Translations under genes and position numbers: made by a program
NCBI GenBank assembly: GCA_904502095.1
Contig: CAJGDG010000020.1
Span: 1 to 12,492, forward strand
DNA length: 12,492 nt
Direction: 5' to 3'
From: an uncultured Alphaproteobacteria bacterium
GTDB lineage: Bacteria > Pseudomonadota > Alphaproteobacteria > Rs-D84
Notes under the pieces: generated by a model
The model's input: the letters and a program-made list of their open reading frames with translations, nothing else
Told to the model about the DNA's origin: nothing
Database searches by the model: none
Shown: one piece after another, positions 5,624 through 12,452 of the stretch
Layout: each line of letters opens with the position of its first letter
Numbering within the stretch: position 1 is the first letter of the stretch

Positions 5624-6874
5624 ATGAGAAAAGTTGTTATTACAGGTATGGGAATTGTATCGCCTGTGGGAACGGGTGTTGAATATGCCTGGAAAAATGT
5701 TGTCGCAGGGAAATCTGGTGTTCGCAAAATTGATGCGTTTCAGGTTGATGATTTGGCCGCGCAAATTGCGGGTGTTCCACAAATGGGGACAGAACCAGGA
5801 CAGTATAATCCTGATGCGGCTGTTGAACCACGCGAACAACGCAAGTTGGATAAGTCTATTATATACGGCTTGGTTGCAGCAGACGAAGCAATAAAAGATG
5901 CCGGTTTGGATTCTTTTGAAGGGGATAAAGACCGTATCGGCGTGTCTGTGGGCAGTGGCATTGGTGGACTGAATACGATTTATGATAATTGTATTGAATT
6001 ACATACAGGTGGACCACGCAGGGTCAGCCCTTTCTTTATTCCAAAGGGTATTATAAATATGACTGCGGGTAATATTTCTATTAAATATGGATTCCGGGGG
6101 CCAAATATTTCTGTTGTGACGGCGTGTGCGACTGGCGCTCACTCTATTGGTGAGGCTGCGCGCATAATTCAGCATGGTGACGCAGATGTTATGATTTGTG
6201 GTGGTGCAGAAGGTGCAGTTGGCCGTATTGGGTTGGCAGGCTTTTCTGCTATGCGTGCGTTAAGTACCCGTAATGATGAACCAGAAAAAGCATCGCGCCC
6301 ATGGGATAAAAATCGTGATGGTTTTATTATGTCCGAAGGTGCCGGTATCTTGGTTCTGGAAGAATACGAACACGCTGTCGCGCGTGGTGCAAAAATTTAT
6401 GCCGAAGTTGCAGGATATGGAATGTCTGGTGATGCGTATCATATTACAGCGCCTGCCGAAGGTGGCGAAGGTGGTATGCGCGCAATGAAAGCGGCGTTAA
6501 AAGATGCGGGCTTGCAACCAAGCGATGTTGATTATATCAACGCGCATGGTACATCGACTGGTCTGGGTGATGTTGGCGAATTGGCAGCGGTTCAAAATCT
6601 GTTTGGTGATCTGCCTGTATCGATGTCATCGACAAAGTCTGTGACGGGACATTTGTTGGGTGCGGCCGGTGCGGTTGAAGCAATATTCTGTGTTTGTGCA
6701 ATTCGTGACGGTGTTGTTCCGCCAACAATTAATTTGGATGACCCAGAAGATGCTGTTGGTACAACAGACTTGGTTCCACATGTTGCAAAACAACGCAAAG
6801 TTGATGTTGCAATCAGTAATTCTTTTGGATTCGGTGGAACAAACGCATCCTTGGTTTTGAAAAAGATTCAATAA
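5624..6874 (+). CDS. fabF: 3-oxoacyl-ACP synthase II (FabF)
   Basis: FabF condenses malonyl-ACP with acyl-ACP in each elongation round of fatty-acid synthesis in the cytoplasm. The 416-residue product has the standard length. The catalytic triad is complete: Cys168 in VVTACATGAHS (164-174), His308 in NAHGTST (306-312) and His343 in VTGHLLGAAG (340-349), with Lys338 just before. The N-terminal RKVVITGMGIVSPVG (2-16) and the C-terminal SNSFGFGGTNASLV (398-411) are KAS hallmarks. An AAAGGAA ribosome site (5609-5615) supports the start. The acpP gene lies directly upstream. The mltG gene that often follows fabF is about 3.4 kb away here, beyond an inserted block. Confidence 0.98.
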   Translation: MRKVVITGMGIVSPVGTGVEYAWKNVVAGKSGVRKIDAFQVDDLAAQIAGVPQMGTEPGQYNPDAAVEPREQRKLDKSIIYGLVAADEAIKDAGLDSFEGDKDRIGVSVGSGIGGLNTIYDNCIELHTGGPRRVSPFFIPKGIINMTAGNISIKYGFRGPNISVVTACATGAHSIGEAARIIQHGDADVMICGGAEGAVGRIGLAGFSAMRALSTRNDEPEKASRPWDKNRDGFIMSEGAGILVLEEYEHAVARGAKIYAEVAGYGMSGDAYHITAPAEGGEGGMRAMKAALKDAGLQPSDVDYINAHGTSTGLGDVGELAAVQNLFGDLPVSMSSTKSVTGHLLGAAGAVEAIFCVCAIRDGVVPPTINLDDPEDAVGTTDLVPHVAKQRKVDVAISNSFGFGGTNASLVLKKIQ

Positions 6875-6899
6875 AAAACGCCCAGACGGGCGTTTTTTT
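6873..6899. terminator. Bidirectional terminator shared by fabF and the Cys-rich gene
   Basis: Stem CGCCC (6879-6883) with GGGCG (6888-6892) around AGAC, flanked by A6 (6873-6878) and T7 (6893-6899). The TAA of fabF (6872-6874) and that of the minus-strand gene (6900-6898) both lie in these tracts, so the convergent genes end on one 27-bp element. Confidence 0.88.
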
Positions 6900-7296
6900 A
6901 TTTTGTTTTATGATATATGCATTGTTTGCATTTTTCCAAACCAAACAACAAGGCGTCGTATGCAGATGCATGTGTGCCAGCAAATTGTGTGTCGCCAATT
7001 TTTACCAGATTTGAAAAGTTTGGATTATATGAAATTTGACATTTTTTATCACAGCCGTTGCAGTGAATATCTTGTTTCAGATAAAATTTGTTATTTGTTG
7101 AATCTGTTTCAGACTGTTTGTTATAGTGTGTGCACAATTTTTTGCAAATTTTTTGAGTGTTTGCAATTTGTTCGTGTGTGCAGTTGTGTTTTTTTGTTTT
7201 GATTTCTTTGTCTTTTACCAGGCTGCATGTGCAAGATTTGATTTCAATTTTGCAATATGCTGCGCAGCCGTTGCAATGTGGGCCATATTCAAACAT
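6898..7296 (-). CDS. Cysteine-rich protein with a duplicated HCNGCxxxC motif
   Basis: This 132-residue protein is of unknown family. It has 13 cysteines: 8, 11, 15, 22, 24, 39, 51, 55, 79, 82, 86, 123 and 126. The pattern H-C-N-G-C-x3-C occurs twice (7-15 and 78-86), suggesting an internal duplication. CTC, CKKLC and CKQC pairs add further possible metal ligands. There is no signal peptide, so a reduced cytoplasmic metal-binding protein (zinc or Fe-S) is more likely than a disulfide-rich one. The frame stays open upstream into the tRNA, but the start at 7296 is chosen because AAAGGA precedes it by six bases and it clears the tRNA. Only 29 nt separate it from the tRNA-Pro 3' end, with no terminator, so it is probably co-transcribed. 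Lys and Asn are frequent. Confidence 0.7.
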   Translation of the reverse strand: MFEYGPHCNGCAAYCKIEIKSCTCSLVKDKEIKTKKHNCTHEQIANTQKICKKLCTHYNKQSETDSTNNKFYLKQDIHCNGCDKKCQISYNPNFSNLVKIGDTQFAGTHASAYDALLFGLEKCKQCIYHKTK

Positions 7297-7325
7297 ACCT
7301 AGTCCTTTTATTGTTTTTTTTATAA

Positions 7326-7402
<77 letters not shown>

Positions 7403-7417
7403 ATGGCTTTGGACTTG

Positions 7418-7446
7418 ATTATGCAAGGATTTGTTGGGGTTTGCAA
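7418..7446 (-). promoter_or_regulatory. Predicted tRNA-Pro promoter
   Basis: On the minus strand, TTGCAA (7446-7441), 17 bp and CATAAT (7423-7418) place the start near 7411, about nine nt before the mature 5' end. The transcript would continue through the Cys-rich gene to the terminator at 6873-6899. Confidence 0.65.
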
Positions 7447-7522
7447 TATTTTTTTAATTTTTTTCTTGTAATTTTTCATATTTGCCCCATATTTATTTAG
7501 ACTTATAGAAAAGGAAGTAAAT

Positions 7523-9211
7523 ATGTTCGCGACGCGATTTTTGAAAAAAGAAAAATTTGACGATTATAATGATTATGTTCAAAATGCGGTGCCGGTTGTT
7601 CCAGAAAACTTTAATTTTGCGTATGATGTTGTTGATGTTATTGCACGTGAAACTCCTGACAAATTGGCCGTTTTGTGGGTGAATGATAGTGGCGACAGAA
7701 AAGAAATAACGTTTAAAATGTTGTCTGATATGTCTGGTTCTGTTGCGAACTTTTTGCGTGCGCGGGGTGTGGTGCGTGGAGATACGGTTTTATTATTTAT
7801 GCGTCGCAGATGGGAATATTGGGTGCTGATGATGGCGATGCATAAATTAGGGGCAATTCCAATCCCGTCAACAAATCAATTAAAGTCAGAAGATATTAAA
7901 TTTCGTATCAAGGCGGCAGAATCTAAAACGATAATCGCGTTTGATGATGGTGTAATTATGGCCGAAATAAAAAGCGCGATTGGTGATGCGGGGGTGCAAT
8001 TAATTGATTGTGCCGATGTGTCCAGTGCATGTGATGCATATCCAGCTGAATTTGAGCGCGTGGAAAATAAAAATACTGATACGATGGTGGTTTATTTTAC
8101 CAGCGGAACAACAGATATGCCAAAGATGGTTGCGCATAATTTTGTTTATCCGTTGGGGCATATTAATACCGCTGTATTTTGGCAGCGCTTGTGTGATGGC
8201 GATATTCATTTTACGTTGTCCGAATCTGGCTGGGCAAAATGTTCGTGGGGCAAGATGTATGGTCAATGGTTGGCTGGTGCGACTGTATTTGTATTTGATT
8301 TTTCGCGTGTGTTTACTGCAAATGATTTGTTGCGGGCGATTTCGGAAAATAAAGTGACTTCGTTTTGTGCGCCACCGACTGCGTATAAAATGATGATTCA
8401 TGCAAATATGAAAAAGTTTGATTTGTCGTCTTTGGTCAAAGCGGATGTTGCAGGTGAAGCATTGAACCCAGAAGTTTATGAACAGTTCTTGGCAAAAACA
8501 GGTGTGAAATTGCGTGAGGGTTTTGGGCAAACGGAAACATCTGTTTTGTTATTTAACAATCAATGGATTGAACCAAAGCCCGGTTCTATGGGTGTGCCGG
8601 CAGCAGGTTGGGATATTCAACTGTTGGATGAACGTGGTCGCAGAATAACAGATGCAAATGTTGTTGGTGAAATTTGTGTCAATGTAAAAGATGGCAAACC
8701 TTTGGGGTTGTTCCAAGGTTATCATAAAAATGAAAAACAAACCCAGAACGCGTATCGTGACGATTTTTATCGGACTGGCGACATGGCGTATCTGGATGCA
8801 GATGGTTATTTTTGGTTTGTGGGTCGTAACGATGATTTGATAAAGACCAGCGGCTATCGTGTCAGCCCATTTGAGGTTGAGTCTGTATTGTTGGAACATC
8901 CAGCTGTTCGTGAAGTCGCAGTGACGGGTGTGCCTGATGCGTCACGTGGTCAGGCGGTCAAGGCGACTATTGTTTTAAACAAATACTTTCAGGCAAACGA
9001 TGTCTTGCTTCGTCAATTGCAAGATCATGTGAAAACAAATACTGCGCACTATAAAAGTCCGCGTATTATTGAATTTGTAGATACTTTGCCAATGACAATC
9101 AGTGGAAAGATTCGTCGTGCGCTTATTCGCACATTGGATAGCGCCAAAGAAACGATTGTCGAGCCGATTAAAAATACAATCGGTCTTGGTAAAGAAGACG
9201 AAGAAAAATAA
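7523..9211 (+). CDS. AMP-forming acyl-CoA synthetase (ACSM/acetyl-CoA synthetase-like)
   Basis: The 562-residue enzyme belongs to the ANL superfamily: a carboxylate plus ATP gives an acyl-AMP, then an acyl-CoA. Motifs run in order: the nucleotide loop YFTSGTTDMPK (191-201), REGFGQTET (331-339), YRTGD (416-420), GRNDDLIKTSGYRVSPFEVE (434-453) and SGKIRR (527-532) with the catalytic-type Lys529. The middle section (LSESGWAKCSWGKMYGQWL, 232-250) resembles the medium-chain ACSM group, so a short- or medium-chain fatty acid is the likely substrate; this is not fixed by sequence. One oddity is Asp198, where the loop nearly always has Gly. The last 25 residues are a charged tail. AAGGAAG (7511-7517) sets the start. 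It is flanked by tRNA-Pro and a kinase, and is possibly acquired. Confidence 0.88.
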   Translation: MFATRFLKKEKFDDYNDYVQNAVPVVPENFNFAYDVVDVIARETPDKLAVLWVNDSGDRKEITFKMLSDMSGSVANFLRARGVVRGDTVLLFMRRRWEYWVLMMAMHKLGAIPIPSTNQLKSEDIKFRIKAAESKTIIAFDDGVIMAEIKSAIGDAGVQLIDCADVSSACDAYPAEFERVENKNTDTMVVYFTSGTTDMPKMVAHNFVYPLGHINTAVFWQRLCDGDIHFTLSESGWAKCSWGKMYGQWLAGATVFVFDFSRVFTANDLLRAISENKVTSFCAPPTAYKMMIHANMKKFDLSSLVKADVAGEALNPEVYEQFLAKTGVKLREGFGQTETSVLLFNNQWIEPKPGSMGVPAAGWDIQLLDERGRRITDANVVGEICVNVKDGKPLGLFQGYHKNEKQTQNAYRDDFYRTGDMAYLDADGYFWFVGRNDDLIKTSGYRVSPFEVESVLLEHPAVREVAVTGVPDASRGQAVKATIVLNKYFQANDVLLRQLQDHVKTNTAHYKSPRIIEFVDTLPMTISGKIRRALIRTLDSAKETIVEPIKNTIGLGKEDEEK

Positions 9212-9235
9212 ACCGCCCGTTTCGGGTGGTTTTTT
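9211..9235 (+). terminator. Terminator after the acyl-CoA synthetase
   Basis: Stem AACCGCCCG (9211-9219) with CGGGTGGTT (9223-9231), loop TTT, followed by T's to 9235. The stem starts on the last base of the stop codon. Confidence 0.85.
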
Positions 9236-9245
9236 AGTTGTGTTG

Positions 9246-9254
9246 TGTTATAAT
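9246..9254 (+). promoter_or_regulatory. Extended -10 element of the kinase gene
   Basis: TGT followed by a perfect TATAAT (9249-9254), the same nine bases as acpP P1. No clear -35 is seen. Initiation at 9261-9264 would fall at or within three bases of the ATG. Confidence 0.55.
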
Positions 9255-9263
9255 GTTAATAAT

Positions 9264-10238
9264 ATGGATAAGCCGGTAACAAATTTTGAAATTATAAAAT
9301 CTGATTCCAAAGAAGATGTTTTTTCTGGACATGGAACCAGTGTGCGCGTTTTTAAAAGTTTGACTGGGGATGTGGTTGAAAAAAATGTTAGTAATGTTGG
9401 GATGTTTGCAAAATCGCCAGATGTGTGGTTAAAAAATCAGACTAAATCAAAAAAGATATCAGATAGATTGCGTGAAAAAAATAATCCTGCATATAATGTG
9501 CCAAAAACATTTGTTGCGCACGGTAAAGTGCGTGAAGATTTTGTGTATGGGCAATTGTTGCGCAATGTGCCCAAGGATTTGTTGCAGGAAAACAAGTCTT
9601 GGACATATCGTGCGATTTCAGAATTTATTAATGATATGTCAGAACTGGAACCTGTGCAGCACACAAAAATATTGACACAGTCTGTTGGTAGTCTGCCTGT
9701 GAAAAATTTAGGGGATTTTTTATATTTGTTGGATAGTCGTGGAAAAAATGTTTTAAAGGAAGAGGTAAAAAGGTTCTTGGGCGACTGCTTTGTCTTTTTG
9801 CGTAATTTACCAGAAAATCAGATTTTTGTTTTTGGGCATAATGATTTGCATCCAGATAATATAATTGTTGATATGGCAAATAAAAAGTTGTCGATTATTG
9901 ATTTCGAAATGGCTGGTTATCGTACACAGTTCAGCGCAATGTACAATCAGTTTAGGTCGCCTGAAATATGGCGTATGGTAAACGCTTTGCCGCGCACAAA
10001 AAATTCGAATTTAAAGTGGCATTATGATTCCAAGATATCTGAGTTGTATGTATATTTGCGCTGGGTTGTGGCAGAAGTGAACAATGAAAAAGATGTTAAA
10101 CGCTTGGCAAAAAAAATAAATGACAGTTTTAAGAAGGGGTGTTTTTTGTATGCGGATGCGCGTGCCAATTATAAGAAGCGAGAACAGGGCGGACTGTCGG
10201 TTGCTTTGGTGCCTGTGTCGCATTATGAAAAGGATTAA
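9264..10238 (+). CDS. APH/choline-kinase-fold phosphotransferase
   Basis: The product is 324 residues. The phosphotransferase core is clear: GHNDLHPDNIIVD (191-203) is the catalytic loop, with Asp194 as the general base and Asn199 for metal, and IIDFEMAGY (211-219) holds the metal-binding Asp213. This is the signature of the aminoglycoside phosphotransferase, choline-kinase and fructosamine-kinase superfamily. The N-terminal lobe is less certain; GHGTSVRVF (22-30) may be the nucleotide loop and Lys40 the ATP lysine. The substrate is unknown and there is no evidence that it confers resistance. The frame is open back to 9102, but that would run through the previous gene and its terminator. The start at 9264 follows the promoter directly and has no ribosome site, so the mRNA may be leaderless. 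Confidence 0.8.
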   Translation: MDKPVTNFEIIKSDSKEDVFSGHGTSVRVFKSLTGDVVEKNVSNVGMFAKSPDVWLKNQTKSKKISDRLREKNNPAYNVPKTFVAHGKVREDFVYGQLLRNVPKDLLQENKSWTYRAISEFINDMSELEPVQHTKILTQSVGSLPVKNLGDFLYLLDSRGKNVLKEEVKRFLGDCFVFLRNLPENQIFVFGHNDLHPDNIIVDMANKKLSIIDFEMAGYRTQFSAMYNQFRSPEIWRMVNALPRTKNSNLKWHYDSKISELYVYLRWVVAEVNNEKDVKRLAKKINDSFKKGCFLYADARANYKKREQGGLSVALVPVSHYEKD

Positions 10239-10253
10239 TTGTTTGATGGTCGC

Positions 10254-10281
10254 TTGAAAATATATTTTATTGTGTCATAAT
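10254..10281 (+). promoter_or_regulatory. Predicted mltG promoter, start at the initiation codon
   Basis: TTGAAA (10254-10259), a 16-bp spacer and CATAAT (10276-10281) preceded by TGT (10273-10275). The start should be at about 10288-10289, which is the A of the ATG. Confidence 0.6.
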
Positions 10282-10288
10282 TTAATTC

Positions 10289-11299
10289 ATGTCAAAGCGC
10301 AGGAAGTTTTTCAAAAAAAATATATTGTTGTGGTTTGTGCTGACGCCAGTTGTTGTGGTGGCGGCTGTCTTTTTTTATGTGGTGTGCGTTCGTTCGACTG
10401 TGTTGCGACCAACGGTTTTTAATGTTGTGCGTGGCGATTCGGTGACGGGTGTTGCGAATCGTTTGGTGCAAAATAATTTGATTTATTCCAAAGACGCATT
10501 TGTTGCGTCGGTCAGGTTTCATGGTGGAAAAATTCAAAGTGGGCAATATGATATTCCGCGTGGGGCCAGTTTGTGGCGAATTACAAAAATGTTGGTTTCA
10601 GGTGATGTTGCAACAACAACTGTCGTGGTGCCCGAAGGTTTGACTGTTAAGCAGATAAAAAACTTGTTGCTGCAACATTCTGGCTTAACGGGGGAGGTAG
10701 AGTGTGATAGCGATAAGTCAAGACCTGTATGTAATTTGCAAGATGGGCAAATTTTCCCTGATACATATCGGGTTGCGCGTGGCGCCAGTCGGTTGTCTGT
10801 TTTGGAATTAATGCGAAAAAAGATGCTGGATGTGCGGACTCATTTGAGCAAAGCGAATAGTAATTTGCCAAAGCCGTTAAAAAATTGGGACCAGGTTTTG
10901 ACTTTGGCTTCTATTGTACAAAAAGAAACGCCTGTGGCGCGTGAAATGCCAATTGTCGCCAGTGTTTACTTAAATCGTTTGAACAAGGGAATGCGGTTGC
11001 AGGCGGACCCAACAGTTGTTTATGTTTTGACGGATGGTTTGGGGGATATGCAGGGACAGCCACTGTTGCGCGGGCATTTAAAGATAGATAGCCCTTATAA
11101 TACATACAGAAATTCTGGGCTGCCGCCTGCGCCAATTGCGAATGTTGGGTTGGCGGCGTTGCGCGCTGTGTTGCGACCGGCCAAGACAAAGTTCTTGTTC
11201 TTTGTTGCAGACGGGCAGGGTGGACACAGGTTTTCAATTGATTATGCTGAACATCAAAAAAATCATAATGCGTGGCGTAAAATAAAAGAGAACAAATAA
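10289..11299 (+). CDS. mltG: Endolytic murein transglycosylase MltG (YceG-like)
   Basis: MltG is anchored in the inner membrane and cleaves nascent glycan strands, setting their length. The 336-residue product begins with a basic stretch and one membrane segment (about 12-34). A LysM-like domain follows (about 41-105, with FNVVRGDSVTGVANRLVQNN). The catalytic domain is about 110-330, with PEGLT, IFPDTYRV (155-162), LASIVQKET (206-214), RLNKGMRLQADPTVVY (230-245) and YNTYRNSGLPPAPIANVG (270-287). The catalytic glutamate is Glu213 in KET. The neighbour Gln211 is usually Glu (EKET) but is not, as I recall the E. coli numbering, the catalytic residue. It has no Shine-Dalgarno sequence and probably a leaderless mRNA. 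The gene often sits right after fabF; here an inserted block separates them. Confidence 0.94.
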   Translation: MSKRRKFFKKNILLWFVLTPVVVVAAVFFYVVCVRSTVLRPTVFNVVRGDSVTGVANRLVQNNLIYSKDAFVASVRFHGGKIQSGQYDIPRGASLWRITKMLVSGDVATTTVVVPEGLTVKQIKNLLLQHSGLTGEVECDSDKSRPVCNLQDGQIFPDTYRVARGASRLSVLELMRKKMLDVRTHLSKANSNLPKPLKNWDQVLTLASIVQKETPVAREMPIVASVYLNRLNKGMRLQADPTVVYVLTDGLGDMQGQPLLRGHLKIDSPYNTYRNSGLPPAPIANVGLAALRAVLRPAKTKFLFFVADGQGGHRFSIDYAEHQKNHNAWRKIKENK

Positions 11300-11314
11300 G
11301 TTATTTTGCGTTTT

Positions 11315-11343
11315 TTGTTGTGGAAAAGGTTCCTGTTTATATA
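11315..11343 (+). promoter_or_regulatory. Predicted promoter of the outer-membrane protein gene
   Basis: TTGTTG (11315-11320), 17 bp and TATATA (11338-11343), giving a start near 11350. The spacer holds the inverted repeat GGAA-AAGG-TTCC (11322-11333), a possible binding site. Confidence 0.5.
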
Positions 11344-11349
11344 CGTTTT

Positions 11350-11387
11350 TATATCTCTTAAAATATCAATACGAAAGGAGAGATATA
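11350..11387 (+). promoter_or_regulatory. Leader hairpin covering the ribosome-binding site
   Basis: ATATCTCT (11351-11358) is an exact inverted repeat of AGAGATAT (11379-11386). The outer pair T11350-A11387 and a wobble T11359-G11378 extend it to ten pairs, with an 18-nt loop. The right arm takes in the end of the Shine-Dalgarno sequence (AAAGGAGAG, 11374-11382) and the A of the start codon; the left arm begins at the predicted transcript end. Folded, it would limit translation. Confidence 0.5.
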
Positions 11388-12136
11388 TGAAAAAAATGTT
11401 TTTTATTTCTGGTGCTGTTTTGATAGCGGCTGGGTCTGCAAATGCACAAAATATAATTAATGGAAATCCGTTTTATAGTCCTGCGGCGGGGCGTTTCTAT
11501 AATGTTTTAACCCCGATTGAATTAAATACCAAATTTGAACAATTTTATATGCGTGATGAATTTGGGTATGGGATAACAGATGCTTTGACTGTGTCGTTAT
11601 CGACCAGTGGGTCATATGATTCTTCTGATAATCCGCAGTTTGGAAAATGGGCCTGGAACGATTTGGAACTGGGGCTTGATTGGTCTATTTTAACCCAAGG
11701 TGAAAAGCAGGCCGATGTCTATGCGTCTGTTAAACAGATTTATAACACCAAAGACGGGTTAGAGACGGTTGCCTATAATTGGACGGCGGGTGCGCGTGTT
11801 GGACGCGTGACGGATACTTGGACCCTGGCCGGGATTGTTGAATTGGATTATCAAAAGGACGATTTGCCCCATCGTGAGCACGATGCATGGGCGATGACAG
11901 TCGGGATGCAGGGACAGTATGTAATTGATTCTGCCTGGAATTTGGTTGGGGGTGTCTTGTTTGATTTTGACTTGTTTGATGAATATTATGATGGGGAACG
12001 GCTGCGTATTGAATTGGGTGCGAACTATAATATCAGTCCAACAAAGTATGTGGGGCTGTTAATGTCGAAAGATGTTGTTCATGGTTTTGAAGATGCGCCG
12101 ATGTCTTTCAAGTTTCAATTTGGTGCTGATTTTTGA
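11387..12136 (+). CDS. Predicted outer-membrane beta-barrel protein
   Basis: The product is 249 residues. Residues 1-20 are a signal peptide (MKK, hydrophobic core, then SANA before QNIING), so the mature protein of about 229 residues is exported. The rest alternates polar and non-polar residues with many aromatics at strand ends (DALTVSLSTSGSYD; LELGLDWSIL; WTAGARVGRV; RIELGANYNI), as in a small outer-membrane barrel. It ends in Phe (FKFQFGADF), the usual outer-membrane assembly signal. I do not recognise a named family and there are no enzyme motifs. The frame extends upstream to 11306, but the start at 11387 is chosen for its strong ribosome site and because the signal peptide starts there. 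It has its own promoter and terminator, so it is a single-gene unit with possible translational control. Confidence 0.8.
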   Translation: MKKMFFISGAVLIAAGSANAQNIINGNPFYSPAAGRFYNVLTPIELNTKFEQFYMRDEFGYGITDALTVSLSTSGSYDSSDNPQFGKWAWNDLELGLDWSILTQGEKQADVYASVKQIYNTKDGLETVAYNWTAGARVGRVTDTWTLAGIVELDYQKDDLPHREHDAWAMTVGMQGQYVIDSAWNLVGGVLFDFDLFDEYYDGERLRIELGANYNISPTKYVGLLMSKDVVHGFEDAPMSFKFQFGADF

Positions 12137-12145
12137 TTTTTTAAG

Positions 12146-12166
12146 TCCGCCGCATGGCGGATTTTT
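12146..12166 (+). terminator. Terminator of the outer-membrane protein gene
   Basis: Stem TCCGCC (12146-12151) with GGCGGA (12156-12161), loop GCAT, followed by five T. Confidence 0.88.
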
Positions 12167-12270
12167 ATGCTTTATACAGAATGTGTTTTTGTCATTTTTG
12201 TTAAATCTTTAAATTCCTGCTTTTTCGGGCATTTCAAGCGAAAATCTTATGATTTTTTCCCATAATTTTC

Positions 12271-12299
12271 TTGACAATTGGGGGGATGCTGTTTATAGT
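12271..12299 (+). promoter_or_regulatory. Strong rpsL promoter
   Basis: Consensus TTGACA (12271-12276), 17 bp and TATAGT (12294-12299), with a start near 12306. The stretch 12167-12270 before it is AT-rich and shows no gene. AAGCGAA (12236-12242) is inverted as TTCGCTT (12303-12309) on either side of the promoter; this may be chance. Confidence 0.75.
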
Positions 12300-12305
12300 A
12301 TGTTC

Positions 12306-12452
12306 GCTTTCTGTGTAAACAAGGAAAGCAATAAACACATGAAACCGCTTTTGTTTTCAGAATTATAATCCGGCGTTAAGTCGTTGAAATAAGTCTGATA
12401 AGCGGGTTTTGTGCAGACTAAAAACAGGTAGAAAAAAGAAAGAGAATTTTGA
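12306..12452 (+). promoter_or_regulatory. Long structured rpsL leader
   Basis: The leader is about 146 nt. CCGCTT (12345-12350) can pair with AAGCGG (12400-12405). AGTCTG (12392-12397) can pair with CAGACT (12414-12419), and AAGCGG sits in that hairpin's loop, so the two pairings could form a pseudoknot or switch between states. A nine-codon frame, MKPLLFSEL (12339-12368), lies within. No T-tract terminator follows, so any control would act on translation or RNA stability. Confidence 0.4.

Noticed and set aside
9102..9263. 54-residue N-terminal extension of the kinase
   Set aside because: It overlaps the end of the acyl-CoA synthetase gene and crosses its terminator, and the extra residues resemble nothing.
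10919..10930. Possible loss of MltG activity because QKET replaces EKET
   Set aside because: The glutamate next to Thr (Glu213) matches the catalytic residue as I recall it; only the preceding Glu is changed.
11306..11386. 27-residue N-terminal extension of the outer-membrane protein
   Set aside because: It would bury the signal peptide and starts upstream of the predicted promoter -10.
12236..12309. AAGCGAA/TTCGCTT inverted repeat around the rpsL promoter
   Set aside because: Seven-base arms 60 bp apart are expected by chance in AT-rich DNA without further support.
12339..12368. Nine-codon leader peptide MKPLLFSEL
   Set aside because: AAGGAAAG lies too far upstream (about ten or more bases), the frame is short enough to arise by chance, and no attenuator follows; kept only as a note.
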